Shown here: piece after piece, positions 42,863 through 51,332 of the stretch
Numbering within the stretch: the stretch's first letter is position 1
Layout of the letters: each line of letters begins with the position of its first letter
From: Anaerolineae bacterium
GTDB lineage: Bacteria; Chloroflexota; Anaerolineae; B4-G1; SLSP01
DNA length: 52,059 nucleotides
NCBI GenBank assembly: GCA_016934645.1
Contig: JAFGSL010000119.1
Span: 1-52,059, forward strand
Reading direction: 5' to 3'
Made by a program: the position numbers and the translations under genes
Notes under the pieces: generated by a model
What the model was told of the DNA's origin: nothing
Seen by the model: the letters and a program-made list of their open reading frames with translations, nothing else
Database searches by the model: none

Positions 42863-45800
42863 TCCTGGGAAACCTCATCCTTCTCCCATATCTTCCCCAA
42901 ATCCATCACCAACACCCGCTCCGTGTGCCCATTCACCCACAACGTCGAGGTCCTCCTCCCATCATCGCTCACCAGCAGTCCCGCCTCATCGAGCTGCTTG
43001 CGCAACGTCTGCTCGCGTACCGGAAACACATTCCCCTGATCGTGAAAATACCGGTACACCCGGTTGTACGAGGCCTGTGGAATCAGATATACCCGCGTCT
43101 GGTCGTACCAACCTAACATCTCACACCCGCCGCTCCCGTCGTCCGGACCCCCCAGGGGTGGCTTCAGACTCTCCCGATCGCGTAGGAACACCTTACCCTG
43201 TGTCAACAGCGTACGCAGAACCTCCACAAACAACGTCTCCGGTTTCTCCTGCAACAGCCGGTCCCCCATCGCCTTCGCCCGGCTGATCAACGCCTGCCAC
43301 GCATCCTCGCGCATCACCTTATACTGCGCATCGCTGATCGCCCCCACGTCGCGAGCGTGCAGCAGCCCCAAATCACACCCAAGAAACAACCCGGCTACCG
43401 CTTCGGGCAACCGCAAATGCTTCTGAATGCACTGCGCTTCCTTGCGATTCGTGCGCCACATCTCCGGCGTCTGCTCCACAATCCAATCCCACCTTTCCGA
43501 TAGCCACGCCAGGTAACTGCTCATGGCGTGCGATAAACGCCCGCGCCGATCCTGCAACGACGTTAGCTTCTGAATGTCAATCTCGCCGCGTTGCATCTCG
43601 ACCACAAACAACCGTCCCATCACCCCCTCGCTCTCCGGCAGGTCCTCGCCCGTCACCAGCGTCAGACACCGGGGGCTGTACGTCTGCCGCGCCTTCGCAT
43701 CCGCCCGCAACCGCCCGCGCCCGGCCAGGTTGCCCGCCGCCCGCACCAACCGGTGCGCCGTCTTCGTGTAATCTCTGGAGGCCGTTGGATCCTTCTGAGG
43801 GGCAAAGTCATCCACCACCAGCGGCGCATCCTTGAGAATGAACATCCGCCGCTCGATACTGTTGGCTGTGTCAATAAACCCTGCCGGCAAATGCTTATCG
43901 TCAAACCCCTCCCCATAGTGATTCATAGCCAGGGCCGCCAACGTGCTCTTCATCGCCCCCGTCGGGGCGTACAACCATACCACAAATGCCAGGTTCACCA
44001 TCTCCCGCAGCGGCGCCACGTACATCGCCCCCCACAACGGCCAGGAGGCCTCCCTGGGCGCCACGTCCAAAAACTCCAGCGACGTCTTTGTTGCATCCCT
44101 CGCCTCCACCGGCGTGGCCGGGATCGTGTACAACTCCAGCCCCTTGTCCAGCTCCACAATCACCGTCTCATCACCACCGGCCGGCGGCGTCGCCCCCTGC
44201 CCGCTCAAATAAACCGGCTTCCCTCCGATCTCCCGCCAACCCGTATGCGTAAACACCGTCTTCATCTCCACATCATCGCTTAAATACTGGATCGCCGCCC
44301 GCAAGTGTTCCCGTGCGTGCCCTCCGGCCTCCACAATCGCCCGCGACCCCCAGGCCTTCGCCACCCACGTCATCTCCGTGAACTCTGATGCCTCCACCCG
44401 CGCCTGCGTCAGCGTCCGCTCCCCGATGTTTCCCGCCATCCCGAACTCGCGCACCTGCACCTCGCCGTCATCGAGCAATAGATCCTCGGCAATTCGCGCC
44501 GTAAAATTGCACAACGGATTGATACTCTCAGCCCCATACCGATCCATATACCGGTGACAAATACGCCCGTTCATCACCACGTACTTGGGCTTGCCATCCT
44601 CGTTCAAACCCAACTCGCGCCGCACCGCCTTCAACAGCGCGTCGAACTCACCCTTCTTCATGTTCAGCAGCTCACACACCCTGTCCCGCTGTCGCAGCAC
44701 CCCATACTCATCCAATGTCGCCAGCGCATAAAAGACAGCCCGGGTAGCATCATCGTCTGCGCCATCCTGCGCCCGTCCCACCAACACGTCCAACCAGGTC
44801 GGAGCATTCTCCAACAACGTCCGCGCGTGCCCCTGCACGGCGCCGGCCTGCAACCAATCGTTGGCGTCGTGCGCCGGCCACGTCACCACCCGCACGTTGC
44901 CCGCCGTCCGTCCACCCTTCAACAGCCGCTCCACCAACGTATCCGTCCCGCGTCTGCCGGCGTCGTCAGCATCGAACGCGATAAACAACTCTTCCTTCTT
45001 CAGTAACTCACCTAATAAAGGATTAGTTTCGCTAGGATTGATTTCAGCCCCCAAATTCGCCGCCGCTCCAAATCCCCATTGCTCCAACGTCCAGGCGCAA
45101 GCCTGTCCTTCGACCACCACACAGCGCTGCGCCTCGCGCCACGTCGCATTGAACAGCGGCATGCGCTCGCCGGCCAAGTCCACCGGTGGATTCCAACCCT
45201 TCGGCCCCTTCTCATTGACTACGCGCCGCCCGCTCAAATAGTCCACCGTCCCGCGCCTGAAGTGCACGTAAACCAACATCTCCGGCGGCGCCGCTGGGAT
45301 GCGTCCGGCATCCACCCACTTCTTATCTACCTGCACGCGCCATTCACGTCTCCAGCTCGCCACATCGCCGCTATAACCCAACCACGCCACCGCCGCCGGG
45401 CAATCCAGGTCAATCTTCGCATCCAGCAGCGCCTCGCGTAGCGCGCCCCAATCCTTCCCAAACCAACCCAACCGCGCCGTGGCGATCGTGCGATCGTCGA
45501 ACCCGCGACCGCGCGCATACTCATATCCATCGCGCGCCCGTTCTCGCACCGCAACGCCCGCCTTTTCGTCCACCTCGGCAATCTGCAAAAACTCGGCCAC
45601 GATCCCAAAGACAGCTTGCCGATCACGCTTCATCTGCTGTACGTGTCGCTCGGCCTCGGTCAAAGGCCGCAGCTCCACGCCCGCAAACCGTGCCAGCTCC
45701 TGGATCGTCTCCGGCAGCGTCCAGCCCTCCACCGCCTGGGCAAAATCCAACAGATCACCGGACTTACCACACCCGAAACACTTCCACCGCTGGCTATCCT

Positions 45801-45942
45801 CGAACACGAAAAACGAGCCGGTCTTTTCAGTGTGAAATGGGCACAACCCCACCCACCGCCGTCCCGCGCGCTTCAGCTCCACGCGCTTGCCAACCCATTC
45901 GACCAGGTCCAGCCGTTCCTTGATGTCCTCGATAATCGTCAC
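42856..45942 (-). CDS. Primase-helicase (CHC2, TOPRIM, DUF927-like ATPase)
   Basis: This 1028-residue protein carries a CHC2 zinc finger (Cys34, His37, Cys55, Cys58), a TOPRIM domain with VVVEG (about 275-279) and FDADDAG (about 323-329), and a C-terminal ATPase with Walker A APTGAMKS (about 659-666) and Walker B LVVDDF. It would prime and unwind element DNA. The GTG at 45942 has GGAGG seven bases upstream; the 15 residues further upstream have no site. A CTAA-N7-TTAG copy lies inside (45012). Confidence 0.9.
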   Translation of the reverse strand: MTIIEDIKERLDLVEWVGKRVELKRAGRRWVGLCPFHTEKTGSFFVFEDSQRWKCFGCGKSGDLLDFAQAVEGWTLPETIQELARFAGVELRPLTEAERHVQQMKRDRQAVFGIVAEFLQIAEVDEKAGVAVRERARDGYEYARGRGFDDRTIATARLGWFGKDWGALREALLDAKIDLDCPAAVAWLGYSGDVASWRREWRVQVDKKWVDAGRIPAAPPEMLVYVHFRRGTVDYLSGRRVVNEKGPKGWNPPVDLAGERMPLFNATWREAQRCVVVEGQACAWTLEQWGFGAAANLGAEINPSETNPLLGELLKKEELFIAFDADDAGRRGTDTLVERLLKGGRTAGNVRVVTWPAHDANDWLQAGAVQGHARTLLENAPTWLDVLVGRAQDGADDDATRAVFYALATLDEYGVLRQRDRVCELLNMKKGEFDALLKAVRRELGLNEDGKPKYVVMNGRICHRYMDRYGAESINPLCNFTARIAEDLLLDDGEVQVREFGMAGNIGERTLTQARVEASEFTEMTWVAKAWGSRAIVEAGGHAREHLRAAIQYLSDDVEMKTVFTHTGWREIGGKPVYLSGQGATPPAGGDETVIVELDKGLELYTIPATPVEARDATKTSLEFLDVAPREASWPLWGAMYVAPLREMVNLAFVVWLYAPTGAMKSTLAALAMNHYGEGFDDKHLPAGFIDTANSIERRMFILKDAPLVVDDFAPQKDPTASRDYTKTAHRLVRAAGNLAGRGRLRADAKARQTYSPRCLTLVTGEDLPESEGVMGRLFVVEMQRGEIDIQKLTSLQDRRGRLSHAMSSYLAWLSERWDWIVEQTPEMWRTNRKEAQCIQKHLRLPEAVAGLFLGCDLGLLHARDVGAISDAQYKVMREDAWQALISRAKAMGDRLLQEKPETLFVEVLRTLLTQGKVFLRDRESLKPPLGGPDDGSGGCEMLGWYDQTRVYLIPQASYNRVYRYFHDQGNVFPVREQTLRKQLDEAGLLVSDDGRRTSTLWVNGHTERVLVMDLGKIWEKDEVSQDS
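45012..45026. promoter_or_regulatory. CTAA-N7-TTAG site 6 (inside a gene)
   Basis: CTAATAAAGGATTAG occurs within the primase-helicase gene. It is exact but coding, so function is less certain. Confidence 0.45.
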
Positions 45943-45943
45943 T

Positions 45944-46297
45944 TTACGCCTCCACAAACTCGATCTCTTCAATCGCGTCCCAATCAATCTCCACAGACGG
46001 CGACGTAGTATCCAACAACTCCCATAACGACATCTGTATGCTGTGCCGGCAAATCGGGCAAAACCGCGCTGTGTTTTTCTGATCTTTCAGATTCCGCTCG
46101 AACGCCCGGTCAGCTTCCGGCCACACCCATGCTACTTGCCATGCAATCCCGGCGTCCGTCACCACTTCCATCAATCGCGCCCCATTCCCTTCCCGATGTC
46201 GCTGCAACCGCGACTCCACATCCCCGGACCATCCCACATAATGCCGCGCGTGCTTATACGGCGTCTCAAAGTGGATCAGATATACGCCGGCAGTCAT
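45944..46297 (-). CDS. GIY-YIG-like nuclease domain protein
   Basis: This 117-residue protein has GVYLIHF and HYVGWSGDVESRLQRH, the two strands of the GIY-YIG fold, then EADRAFERNLKDQKN with the conserved Glu region. A CPIC cluster follows. The first Tyr is kept as GVY and the second as HYVG. It may be a nuclease of the replication module or a homing-endonuclease relative. The ATG overlaps the upstream stop (ATGA). Confidence 0.75.
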   Translation of the reverse strand: MTAGVYLIHFETPYKHARHYVGWSGDVESRLQRHREGNGARLMEVVTDAGIAWQVAWVWPEADRAFERNLKDQKNTARFCPICRHSIQMSLWELLDTTSPSVEIDWDAIEEIEFVEA

Positions 46298-46524
46298 TCC
46301 ACACCGCCCAACCAAAACTCCCCACCGATGATCCCACCACGCACTTCGACCGTCAACAACATCCCGGCAGCCTCACGCGCCTCAGCCTCCCGTTGCTTCC
46401 CGGCCACCATCACCGCAGCCTCACAACCGAACTGCCGCAAAAACACCCGGCGCGCCTTCTCTACCCTCTCCGTAGTAATTTTCTCCATACTGAAAAACAC
46501 TCCGTATACCCTGTTTCCTGCCAT
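46294..46524 (-). CDS. Small hypothetical protein, 76 aa
   Basis: It starts MAGNRVYGVFFSMEKI after the leader GGGGGTATGGGGAA, shared with other early genes. A helical middle (ITTERVEKARRVFLRQF) and a beta end follow. No family is recognised. Further in-frame upstream sequence belongs to the repeat region at 46599-46675. Confidence 0.6.
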   Translation of the reverse strand: MAGNRVYGVFFSMEKITTERVEKARRVFLRQFGCEAAVMVAGKQREAEAREAAGMLLTVEVRGGIIGGEFWLGGVE

Positions 46525-46598
46525 TTCCCCATACCCCCGTAGTTTGCCTACCCCTATATCCTGAAAACCGCTCACAAGTCCACCTACAAGGTCAAAGA

Positions 46599-46675
46599 TT
46601 GCCGATGATGGCAAACCCCACGGCAAACACTATGACAACCTATACTTTGCCCTTTACTTTGCCGTCTACTTTGCC
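46599..46675. repeat. 12-bp-periodic repeats, candidate partition site
   Basis: TACTTTGCC occurs at 46643, 46655 and 46667 (period 12). The inverted form GGCAAAC is at 46610 and 46622, again 12 apart, and TTGCC-GATGAT-GGCAA lies at 46599. The block spans the end of the RHH gene and the gap behind it. RHH partition proteins bind short direct and inverted repeats like these. Confidence 0.65.
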
Positions 46676-47062
46676 ATTACCGAAGATTGCTTCGATTTCC
46701 CTGTCCCATTCTTCCGGCACTTCCACGTTCCACGAAAAACGCGGCGTCCGCGCGTGGCTCTTCCGGTCGCGAAACGCCCGCAGCAGCTCACCGTCCCTCG
46801 CTCCATAAGCCCGCGCCGCAAAGATCAACAACATCTCCGTCGCCTGGCTCACACTCGTATCCTCGCCCTTCTCCCAACCGGCGATGCTTTCCAGCGCTGC
46901 CTTCAGCCCCGGCGTGATATCCACGAATATCCGCACCCGCTCCCGATCGCGCCGGCGTTTCTTGCTCACCGTCGCCGGATTCTCCGCCGCCTGTTTCTGC
47001 CATTCGGCGATGGCCGGATCGAGATTCGCAGACAATCCCCCAACGCGCTTTCGCTCACCCAT
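46640..47062 (-). CDS. RHH partner of ParA (ParG/ParB-like)
   Basis: This 140-residue protein has a basic N-terminus and a ribbon-helix-helix-like core (RERVRIFVDITPGLKAALESIAGWEK). Its ATG overlaps the ParA end by eight bases, as in type Ib partition operons. The last residues GKVDGKVKGKV come from the 12-bp repeats. It should bind the centromere and activate ParA. Codon use there is set by the DNA repeat. Confidence 0.75.
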   Translation of the reverse strand: MGERKRVGGLSANLDPAIAEWQKQAAENPATVSKKRRRDRERVRIFVDITPGLKAALESIAGWEKGEDTSVSQATEMLLIFAARAYGARDGELLRAFRDRKSHARTPRFSWNVEVPEEWDREIEAIFGNGKVDGKVKGKV

Positions 47063-47816
47063 TGAGCACCCCCAGCATCCGCGTCACCACCGCGTTCATC
47101 GCTATCGTCACGTCTTCGCCCGGGCACAAATCGAACACCGTCGTCCCGAAGCTGGCCGCCTCCGTTACCCGAATCGTCAGCGGCAGCGGAGGCCACACCG
47201 TGCCCCCAAAGGTCTGCACCAGGTCCTTCATCTGCGCCTGATGTTCGCGAGTGCGAACGCGCGTCATATTCGGCACCACCCCCATCAACCGGGGCCGATC
47301 TCCCAACTCCCGCACCGCCTGCGCCATCAGGCTCACGCCCTCCAGGCTCAACCGTTCGAGCTGCGTTGGCGTGATCACCCAATCGCACGCCATCAACAAC
47401 TCGTTGAACCCGGCCATCCGGCTGGGGGGCATATCCATCACCACCAGGTCAGCCACCTCCCCCAACGGCCGGATGCGCCCGGGTATCTCCCCAAGCCGCC
47501 CGATCGCGCCCAACATCGCCAGCGCCTGCCCCGTCTCGTAATTCCCCGGCAGCAACCCGATGCCCCACGTACGCAACCCCGCGACCATCTTCACCGGCGC
47601 GTCCTTCAAGATCAACAGCCGGTACATCCCGCCGTCTTGCTGGCCGTCCAGCAGCCAGCTCGTAGCGTTCCCCTGCGGGTCCGCGTCCACCAGGATCACC
47701 CGCTTCCCCCGGCGCGCTGCCCCGATCGCCAGGTGCACCGCAATCGTCGTCTTGCCCACGCCGCCCTTCTGATTCGCCACACCCACAATGCTTCCTACCC
47801 CTAGTTTCTCGTTCAT
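47055..47816 (-). CDS. parA: ParA partition ATPase
   Basis: This 253-residue protein has the deviant Walker A NQKGGVGKTT (about residues 16-25), LVDADPQGNAT (about 42-52) and DLVVMDMPPS (Walker B). It lacks an N-terminal helix-turn-helix, so it is of type Ib. It drives segregation of the element, which fits a plasmid state. The ATG at 47816 follows the leader GGAGGTATGGGGAAG. The RHH gene is coupled downstream. Confidence 0.92.
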   Translation of the reverse strand: MNEKLGVGSIVGVANQKGGVGKTTIAVHLAIGAARRGKRVILVDADPQGNATSWLLDGQQDGGMYRLLILKDAPVKMVAGLRTWGIGLLPGNYETGQALAMLGAIGRLGEIPGRIRPLGEVADLVVMDMPPSRMAGFNELLMACDWVITPTQLERLSLEGVSLMAQAVRELGDRPRLMGVVPNMTRVRTREHQAQMKDLVQTFGGTVWPPLPLTIRVTEAASFGTTVFDLCPGEDVTIAMNAVVTRMLGVLNG

Positions 47817-47860
47817 CTTCCCCATACCTCCATAAGTTTTCTACCCGTCTACCCTCTCCC

Positions 47861-48670
47861 CTACTCCAAACTCTCTTCCCCCTCCACTACAACCCCATTG
47901 CTGCTTGCGTGCGTGCTTGCGTGCGCGCCCTGCTCGCCCCACGCCGTCTTACCTTCCAGCCAGGCCTGCAGCGCTGCCCGGCCGCCGCGCGTCACGTGAC
48001 GGCCCTGGGATGCATCCCGCGTCGAATTCCACGCCACCAGGCCCAGCTCCATCAACCTCTGCAACGTCGCATCGAACTCGGACCGGCTGAACAACTTCTC
48101 CCGTCCTACCCAATCCGCCTGGGCGATTGTCGTCTCCGGCTCGATGATGGCCATCGCAAACGCGCGCAACCGCCCTTCATCCACCGGCAAACTTCGCTCA
48201 AGAATCTGCGGATACGGCCCGACATCCTCGCGCGTCACTCGCAAATCCACCGTGCTGGCCGTCGCTTCCGTCTCCTCGTTGCGCTCCGTCCTGGCCAGCA
48301 GATTGTCCTTCAACACGTCCGTCGCGTAGATGCTGGTCCGCGACGCAAACACCGCATCCAGCGCCGCCACCCCAAACCCGATCCCGCCGGCGATGATTCC
48401 CAGAAACCAGGCAACCCCATCGTCCCATCCAATCGCATTGAACACGATCAGGGCCAACGGCGTCATCACCATAAACGTCCCCAATCCGATCAGCGCCGCG
48501 ACTGCTGCCGGCACCAGCACATCACTCTCCAACGACGGCGGACGCACCGGCGTCGTGCGCTCCACTGACGCAAAAAACTGCGCCTCGCTCACTCCATCGC
48601 GACTGCGGTTGAACCGCTGAAACGTCTGCCGCGCCAGACTAATCCCGAAACGATTTCCCCTATTTTGCAT
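47861..48670 (-). CDS. Two-segment membrane protein with winged-helix-like end
   Basis: This 269-residue protein has two hydrophobic segments (VLVPAAVAALIGLGTFMVM and VAWFLGIIAGGIGFGVAALDAVF, residues ~50-110) and a C-terminal domain with a winged-helix look (EFDATLQRLMELGLVAWNS, RHVTRGGRAALQAWL). A membrane-bound DNA-binding protein could anchor element DNA. The end holds a short microsatellite (HASTHASS). AGGTG precedes the ATG at 48670. Assignment is uncertain. Confidence 0.6.
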   Translation of the reverse strand: MQNRGNRFGISLARQTFQRFNRSRDGVSEAQFFASVERTTPVRPPSLESDVLVPAAVAALIGLGTFMVMTPLALIVFNAIGWDDGVAWFLGIIAGGIGFGVAALDAVFASRTSIYATDVLKDNLLARTERNEETEATASTVDLRVTREDVGPYPQILERSLPVDEGRLRAFAMAIIEPETTIAQADWVGREKLFSRSEFDATLQRLMELGLVAWNSTRDASQGRHVTRGGRAALQAWLEGKTAWGEQGAHASTHASSNGVVVEGEESLE

Positions 48671-48735
48671 TGACACACCTACCCATCGTTGTATACTGAA
48701 GATGTAGACGCCCTACCCAAGCGTCATTTTCCCCA

Positions 48736-48770
48736 GGCCCGCCGCTACCCCCGGCGGGCCTTCCCTTTTT
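48736..48770 (+). terminator. Intrinsic terminator facing the plus strand
   Basis: GGCCCGCCG and CGGCGGGCC enclose seven bases and TTCCCTTTTT follows on the plus strand. No plus-strand gene precedes it. It may stop antisense transcription; on the minus strand it gives only a stem. Confidence 0.75.
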
Positions 48771-49053
48771 AAAACCCCTGGCGTCGCACGTCTGCCAACA
48801 ACGCCTCACCGGCCAACTGCCTCAACTCTTCCGGCTCGATCGCCAACACGAACGTCCTACCGTCCAACAACTCCCAGCGCTCGATGCCATTGCATTTTGT
48901 TCTATCAATCCTGAACCTGCCCGCCGGCGCATTCGCCAAAGCGTGCAACTCACCCATCGCCTGCGTGATCAACCCAATGGCGCGCCAGAAGTCTATCTGG
49001 TTGCCGCGATCCCTCGCTTCCAATAACAACTCACACGCCCTTCGCAACTGCAT
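48769..49053 (-). CDS. Hypothetical protein, 94 aa
   Basis: It starts MQLRRACELLLEARDRG after AGGAGGGGG. The N-terminal half is helical, the second half beta-rich (GRFRIDRTKCNGIERWELLDGR). No family is known to me. It is one of three small coupled genes behind the second recombinase. Confidence 0.6.
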   Translation of the reverse strand: MQLRRACELLLEARDRGNQIDFWRAIGLITQAMGELHALANAPAGRFRIDRTKCNGIERWELLDGRTFVLAIEPEELRQLAGEALLADVRRQGF

Positions 49054-49054
49054 T

Positions 49055-49252
49055 TCACACCCCCTCCTGTTTTGTCTCGAAAAGCGCTTCCTGTACAGCC
49101 TGTTCTCCAATGAGTTGCAAGGTCACTCTATCAACTCGTTGCTCCAATTCCTTTGCCAACGAAAGCGCGCTCCGAGTACGCTGTTGAAAATAGTCCTTCT
49201 GCGCATTGCGCATATCACTCACCAATTGCACGTAATCCATAAACCCCACCAT
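49055..49252 (-). CDS. Hypothetical protein, 65 aa
   Basis: It starts MVGFMDYVQLVSDMRNAQKDYF after GGGAGGTGGAG and is wholly helical, likely a coiled coil. The gene ends one base before the next start. Function unknown. Confidence 0.6.
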   Translation of the reverse strand: MVGFMDYVQLVSDMRNAQKDYFQQRTRSALSLAKELEQRVDRVTLQLIGEQAVQEALFETKQEGV

Positions 49253-49268
49253 CTCCACCTCCCTTGAC

Positions 49269-49577
49269 CTATCGCACTGATTCTGGTACACTTGCGCGCC
49301 GTTGCACATTAACAGCCGCGCGCATCTCCCGCATCTGCGCCCGCTTTTCGCGGGCCGCATCCTTTAACCATCGCAGACTGTCTTCGAGGCCCCGCAAATC
49401 CGCGACCTCATCGCTCTGCACTGCCTGCTGGGCCACCCGGCACGCCTTCTCTACCAGCTCCAACCCTACTGCGGCCAGCGCCTCATCACTACTAAACTCA
49501 TCTTGCCACTCAGAGGCAGCTCCAGCCATAGCTTGTAATCCATCCGAAATATTCAACCGTTGGCTTCGTGTCATCAT
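49269..49577 (-). CDS. Hypothetical protein, 102 aa
   Basis: It starts MMTRSQRLNISDGLQAMAG after GGGAGGAAG and is a helical protein with a basic end (KDAAREKRAQMREMRAAV). Function unknown. A CTAA-N7-TTAG site lies upstream. Confidence 0.6.
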   Translation of the reverse strand: MMTRSQRLNISDGLQAMAGAASEWQDEFSSDEALAAVGLELVEKACRVAQQAVQSDEVADLRGLEDSLRWLKDAAREKRAQMREMRAAVNVQRRASVPESVR

Positions 49578-49597
49578 GTGCTTCTTCCTCCCCACTA

Positions 49598-49616
49598 CCT
49601 AACAAATACTTAGCTG
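49598..49616. promoter_or_regulatory. CTAA-N7-TTAG site 7
   Basis: CCTAACAAATACTTAGCTG lies between the stop of the second recombinase gene and the next gene. Confidence 0.65.
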
Positions 49617-49618
49617 CC

Positions 49619-50854
49619 CTACACGCCCAGATCATCTTCCATCATCGCCGCAAACTTCGCCCTGGTCCCCTCCATCTGCTGGAGGTATAGCTTCGTGGTC
49701 GCCAAGCTTTCGTGGTGCAGCGCGTCGCAGATGTCGTCCACACTCACGTTTTTCGCCTTCAGGTACATCGCAAACGAATGCCGCAACGTGTGGACATGCA
49801 CCCGCTCCACCTGGATGCCCGCATCAAAAAACCGGTTAGCGCGCTCGCAATAACGCCGCGCCAACCGGTTCACCTCGCCCAAACTCAACGCCTGCCCCGT
49901 CCGTGACCAGGCCTCACCTACGTTACTAAGGTTCTTCGCCCGGTCCGTCACCGCCGTGAAAATGAACGACTCGCCCTCCAGATGTCCCCAGCGTCCGGCC
50001 AGCTTGAGATACTGCTGCACCGCAAACCACGCCTTGCGCGGCATCTCGTGCCAACCGCTCTTGTTCTCTTTGCTCCCCGACCCCTTCCCGCGCCAGAAAA
50101 ACCACATCACCCCGGCGCGCTCCTCGAAGTCCTCCCATCGTAACAGCCGGATCTCGCTATTACGCATCCCCGTCGAAATGTACAGCAGGAACATCGCGTA
50201 ATCCCGCACCCCGAAAAGCGTCGTCGGATCAATCGCCTTGAGGAACTTCTGCAACTGCTCCAGGCCCATATAATAGGCCTGGTATCCGCGACCCTTCTTG
50301 CGTCCTACCACCCGCACCGGATTCACAAACGCCCCGGCGCGTACCCCGCGTTCGTCCAACTGCGCCAGCGCCACCGCCGTCCCGTCGGGAAACGTCACCG
50401 GCCAGCGCTCGGTCGTATAACTGAAAAATGAAGAGATGGCCGCCATATACTGGTTGATCGTGCTGGCGCTATACCCACGCTCCCGCGCCTTTCCCCGGCG
50501 CGCCAGGCTCGCCTGCATTCGCGGCGCCAACGGGCGCTGCTCCATATCGGCGCGCCACGCCCGGATATTGTCGTGCGTGATCCGCCAAAAATCCGGACCG
50601 TCGAGAAACAGCAGCAGATCTTCCCACGCCGCGCGGTACGCTTCCCGCGTCCGGTCGCTGCCCAGATCGCCCAGCCAGGCCTCCCAGGCCGCGGCCCACT
50701 CCCGGCGCAAATCCATCACCGTCAACCAGGGTCGCGCCACCCGCGTCCCCAACCCAAACAACGAGCGTGAATCCGCCGGCGCCAACACCTCCACCGGCAA
50801 CACCTCCACCTCAGCCTCTTCCACTACCCCAAATAATGCCAACTCGTTACTCAT
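49619..50854 (-). CDS. Second tyrosine recombinase
   Basis: This 411-residue protein has a core-binding domain (about 60-180) and a catalytic domain with STGMRNSEIRLL (Arg), VHTLRHSFAMYL (His-x-x-Arg), LHHESL (His) and TKLYLQ (Tyr). All active residues are visible. GGGAGG precedes the ATG at 50854. It is unrelated in detail to the recombinase beside the tRNA. It could resolve dimers or serve another integration step. Confidence 0.87.
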   Translation of the reverse strand: MSNELALFGVVEEAEVEVLPVEVLAPADSRSLFGLGTRVARPWLTVMDLRREWAAAWEAWLGDLGSDRTREAYRAAWEDLLLFLDGPDFWRITHDNIRAWRADMEQRPLAPRMQASLARRGKARERGYSASTINQYMAAISSFFSYTTERWPVTFPDGTAVALAQLDERGVRAGAFVNPVRVVGRKKGRGYQAYYMGLEQLQKFLKAIDPTTLFGVRDYAMFLLYISTGMRNSEIRLLRWEDFEERAGVMWFFWRGKGSGSKENKSGWHEMPRKAWFAVQQYLKLAGRWGHLEGESFIFTAVTDRAKNLSNVGEAWSRTGQALSLGEVNRLARRYCERANRFFDAGIQVERVHVHTLRHSFAMYLKAKNVSVDDICDALHHESLATTKLYLQQMEGTRAKFAAMMEDDLGV

Positions 50855-51050
50855 AACGCCTCCCATAACCCAAGCGAAAAACGAGGACGCCGGCGGAGTG
50901 GGGGCCACTCCCGGAGCCTTCAGCCGTCGGACGCAGCTCCAGGCGCTCGCTCACCCTGACCTCTTCCCGACCGTTCGCCGCGCCACACCCTGCGCTGGCC
51001 GGCATCCCCAACTCGCTGCCCCGTCCCCATACGGGGTTTTGAGCCAACAT
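50847..51050 (-). CDS. Small coupled protein upstream of the recombinase
   Basis: The 67-residue frame starts with ATG at 51050 inside the upstream stop (TGATG) and ends eight bases past the recombinase start, so it is coupled on both sides. It begins MLAQNPVWGRGSELGMPASAG and ends RLGYGRRYE. The position is that of an excisionase-type gene, but no such motif is seen. Confidence 0.5.
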   Translation of the reverse strand: MLAQNPVWGRGSELGMPASAGCGAANGREEVRVSERLELRPTAEGSGSGPHSAGVLVFRLGYGRRYE

Positions 51051-51310
51051 CAACCTTGTCTCCGGCAACGACGCCTGCCGCGATGCGCCTGGCAATAGTA
51101 GCGCACCCCTGCCGCCCGTTCGCTGTAATACGCGCCGGCGTTCACCACCCCAAACGCCTCGCCGCAAACCGCGCACACCATCGGGACGACGCCCTCCAGC
51201 GCAATCTTCCGGGTGTTCAGCGCGTGCGCTTCAGGGCTTGTCGTCAACTGCGGATTGCCCCGTGCGTCCCTGCTCACCCGAATATGGAAGAACCGCTGTA
51301 AACTGCTCAT
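51050..51310 (-). CDS. Zinc-ribbon protein, 86 aa
   Basis: It starts MSSLQRFFHIRVSRDARGN and contains CAVCGEAF and YYCQAHRG, a C-x2-C...C-x2-H zinc ribbon. The end is very basic (RGRRRCRRQG). A nucleic-acid-binding role is likely. An ATG at 51322 is an alternative start; neither has a good site. Confidence 0.6.
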   Translation of the reverse strand: MSSLQRFFHIRVSRDARGNPQLTTSPEAHALNTRKIALEGVVPMVCAVCGEAFGVVNAGAYYSERAAGVRYYCQAHRGRRRCRRQG

Positions 51311-51332
51311 CGTCGCCCCCATCTATAAGAAC

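Noticed and set aside
47890..47930. GCGTGCTT microsatellite as iteron or CRISPR-like repeat
   Set aside because: It lies in the C-terminal codons of the membrane protein (HASTHASS), has only a few short units and no spacers.
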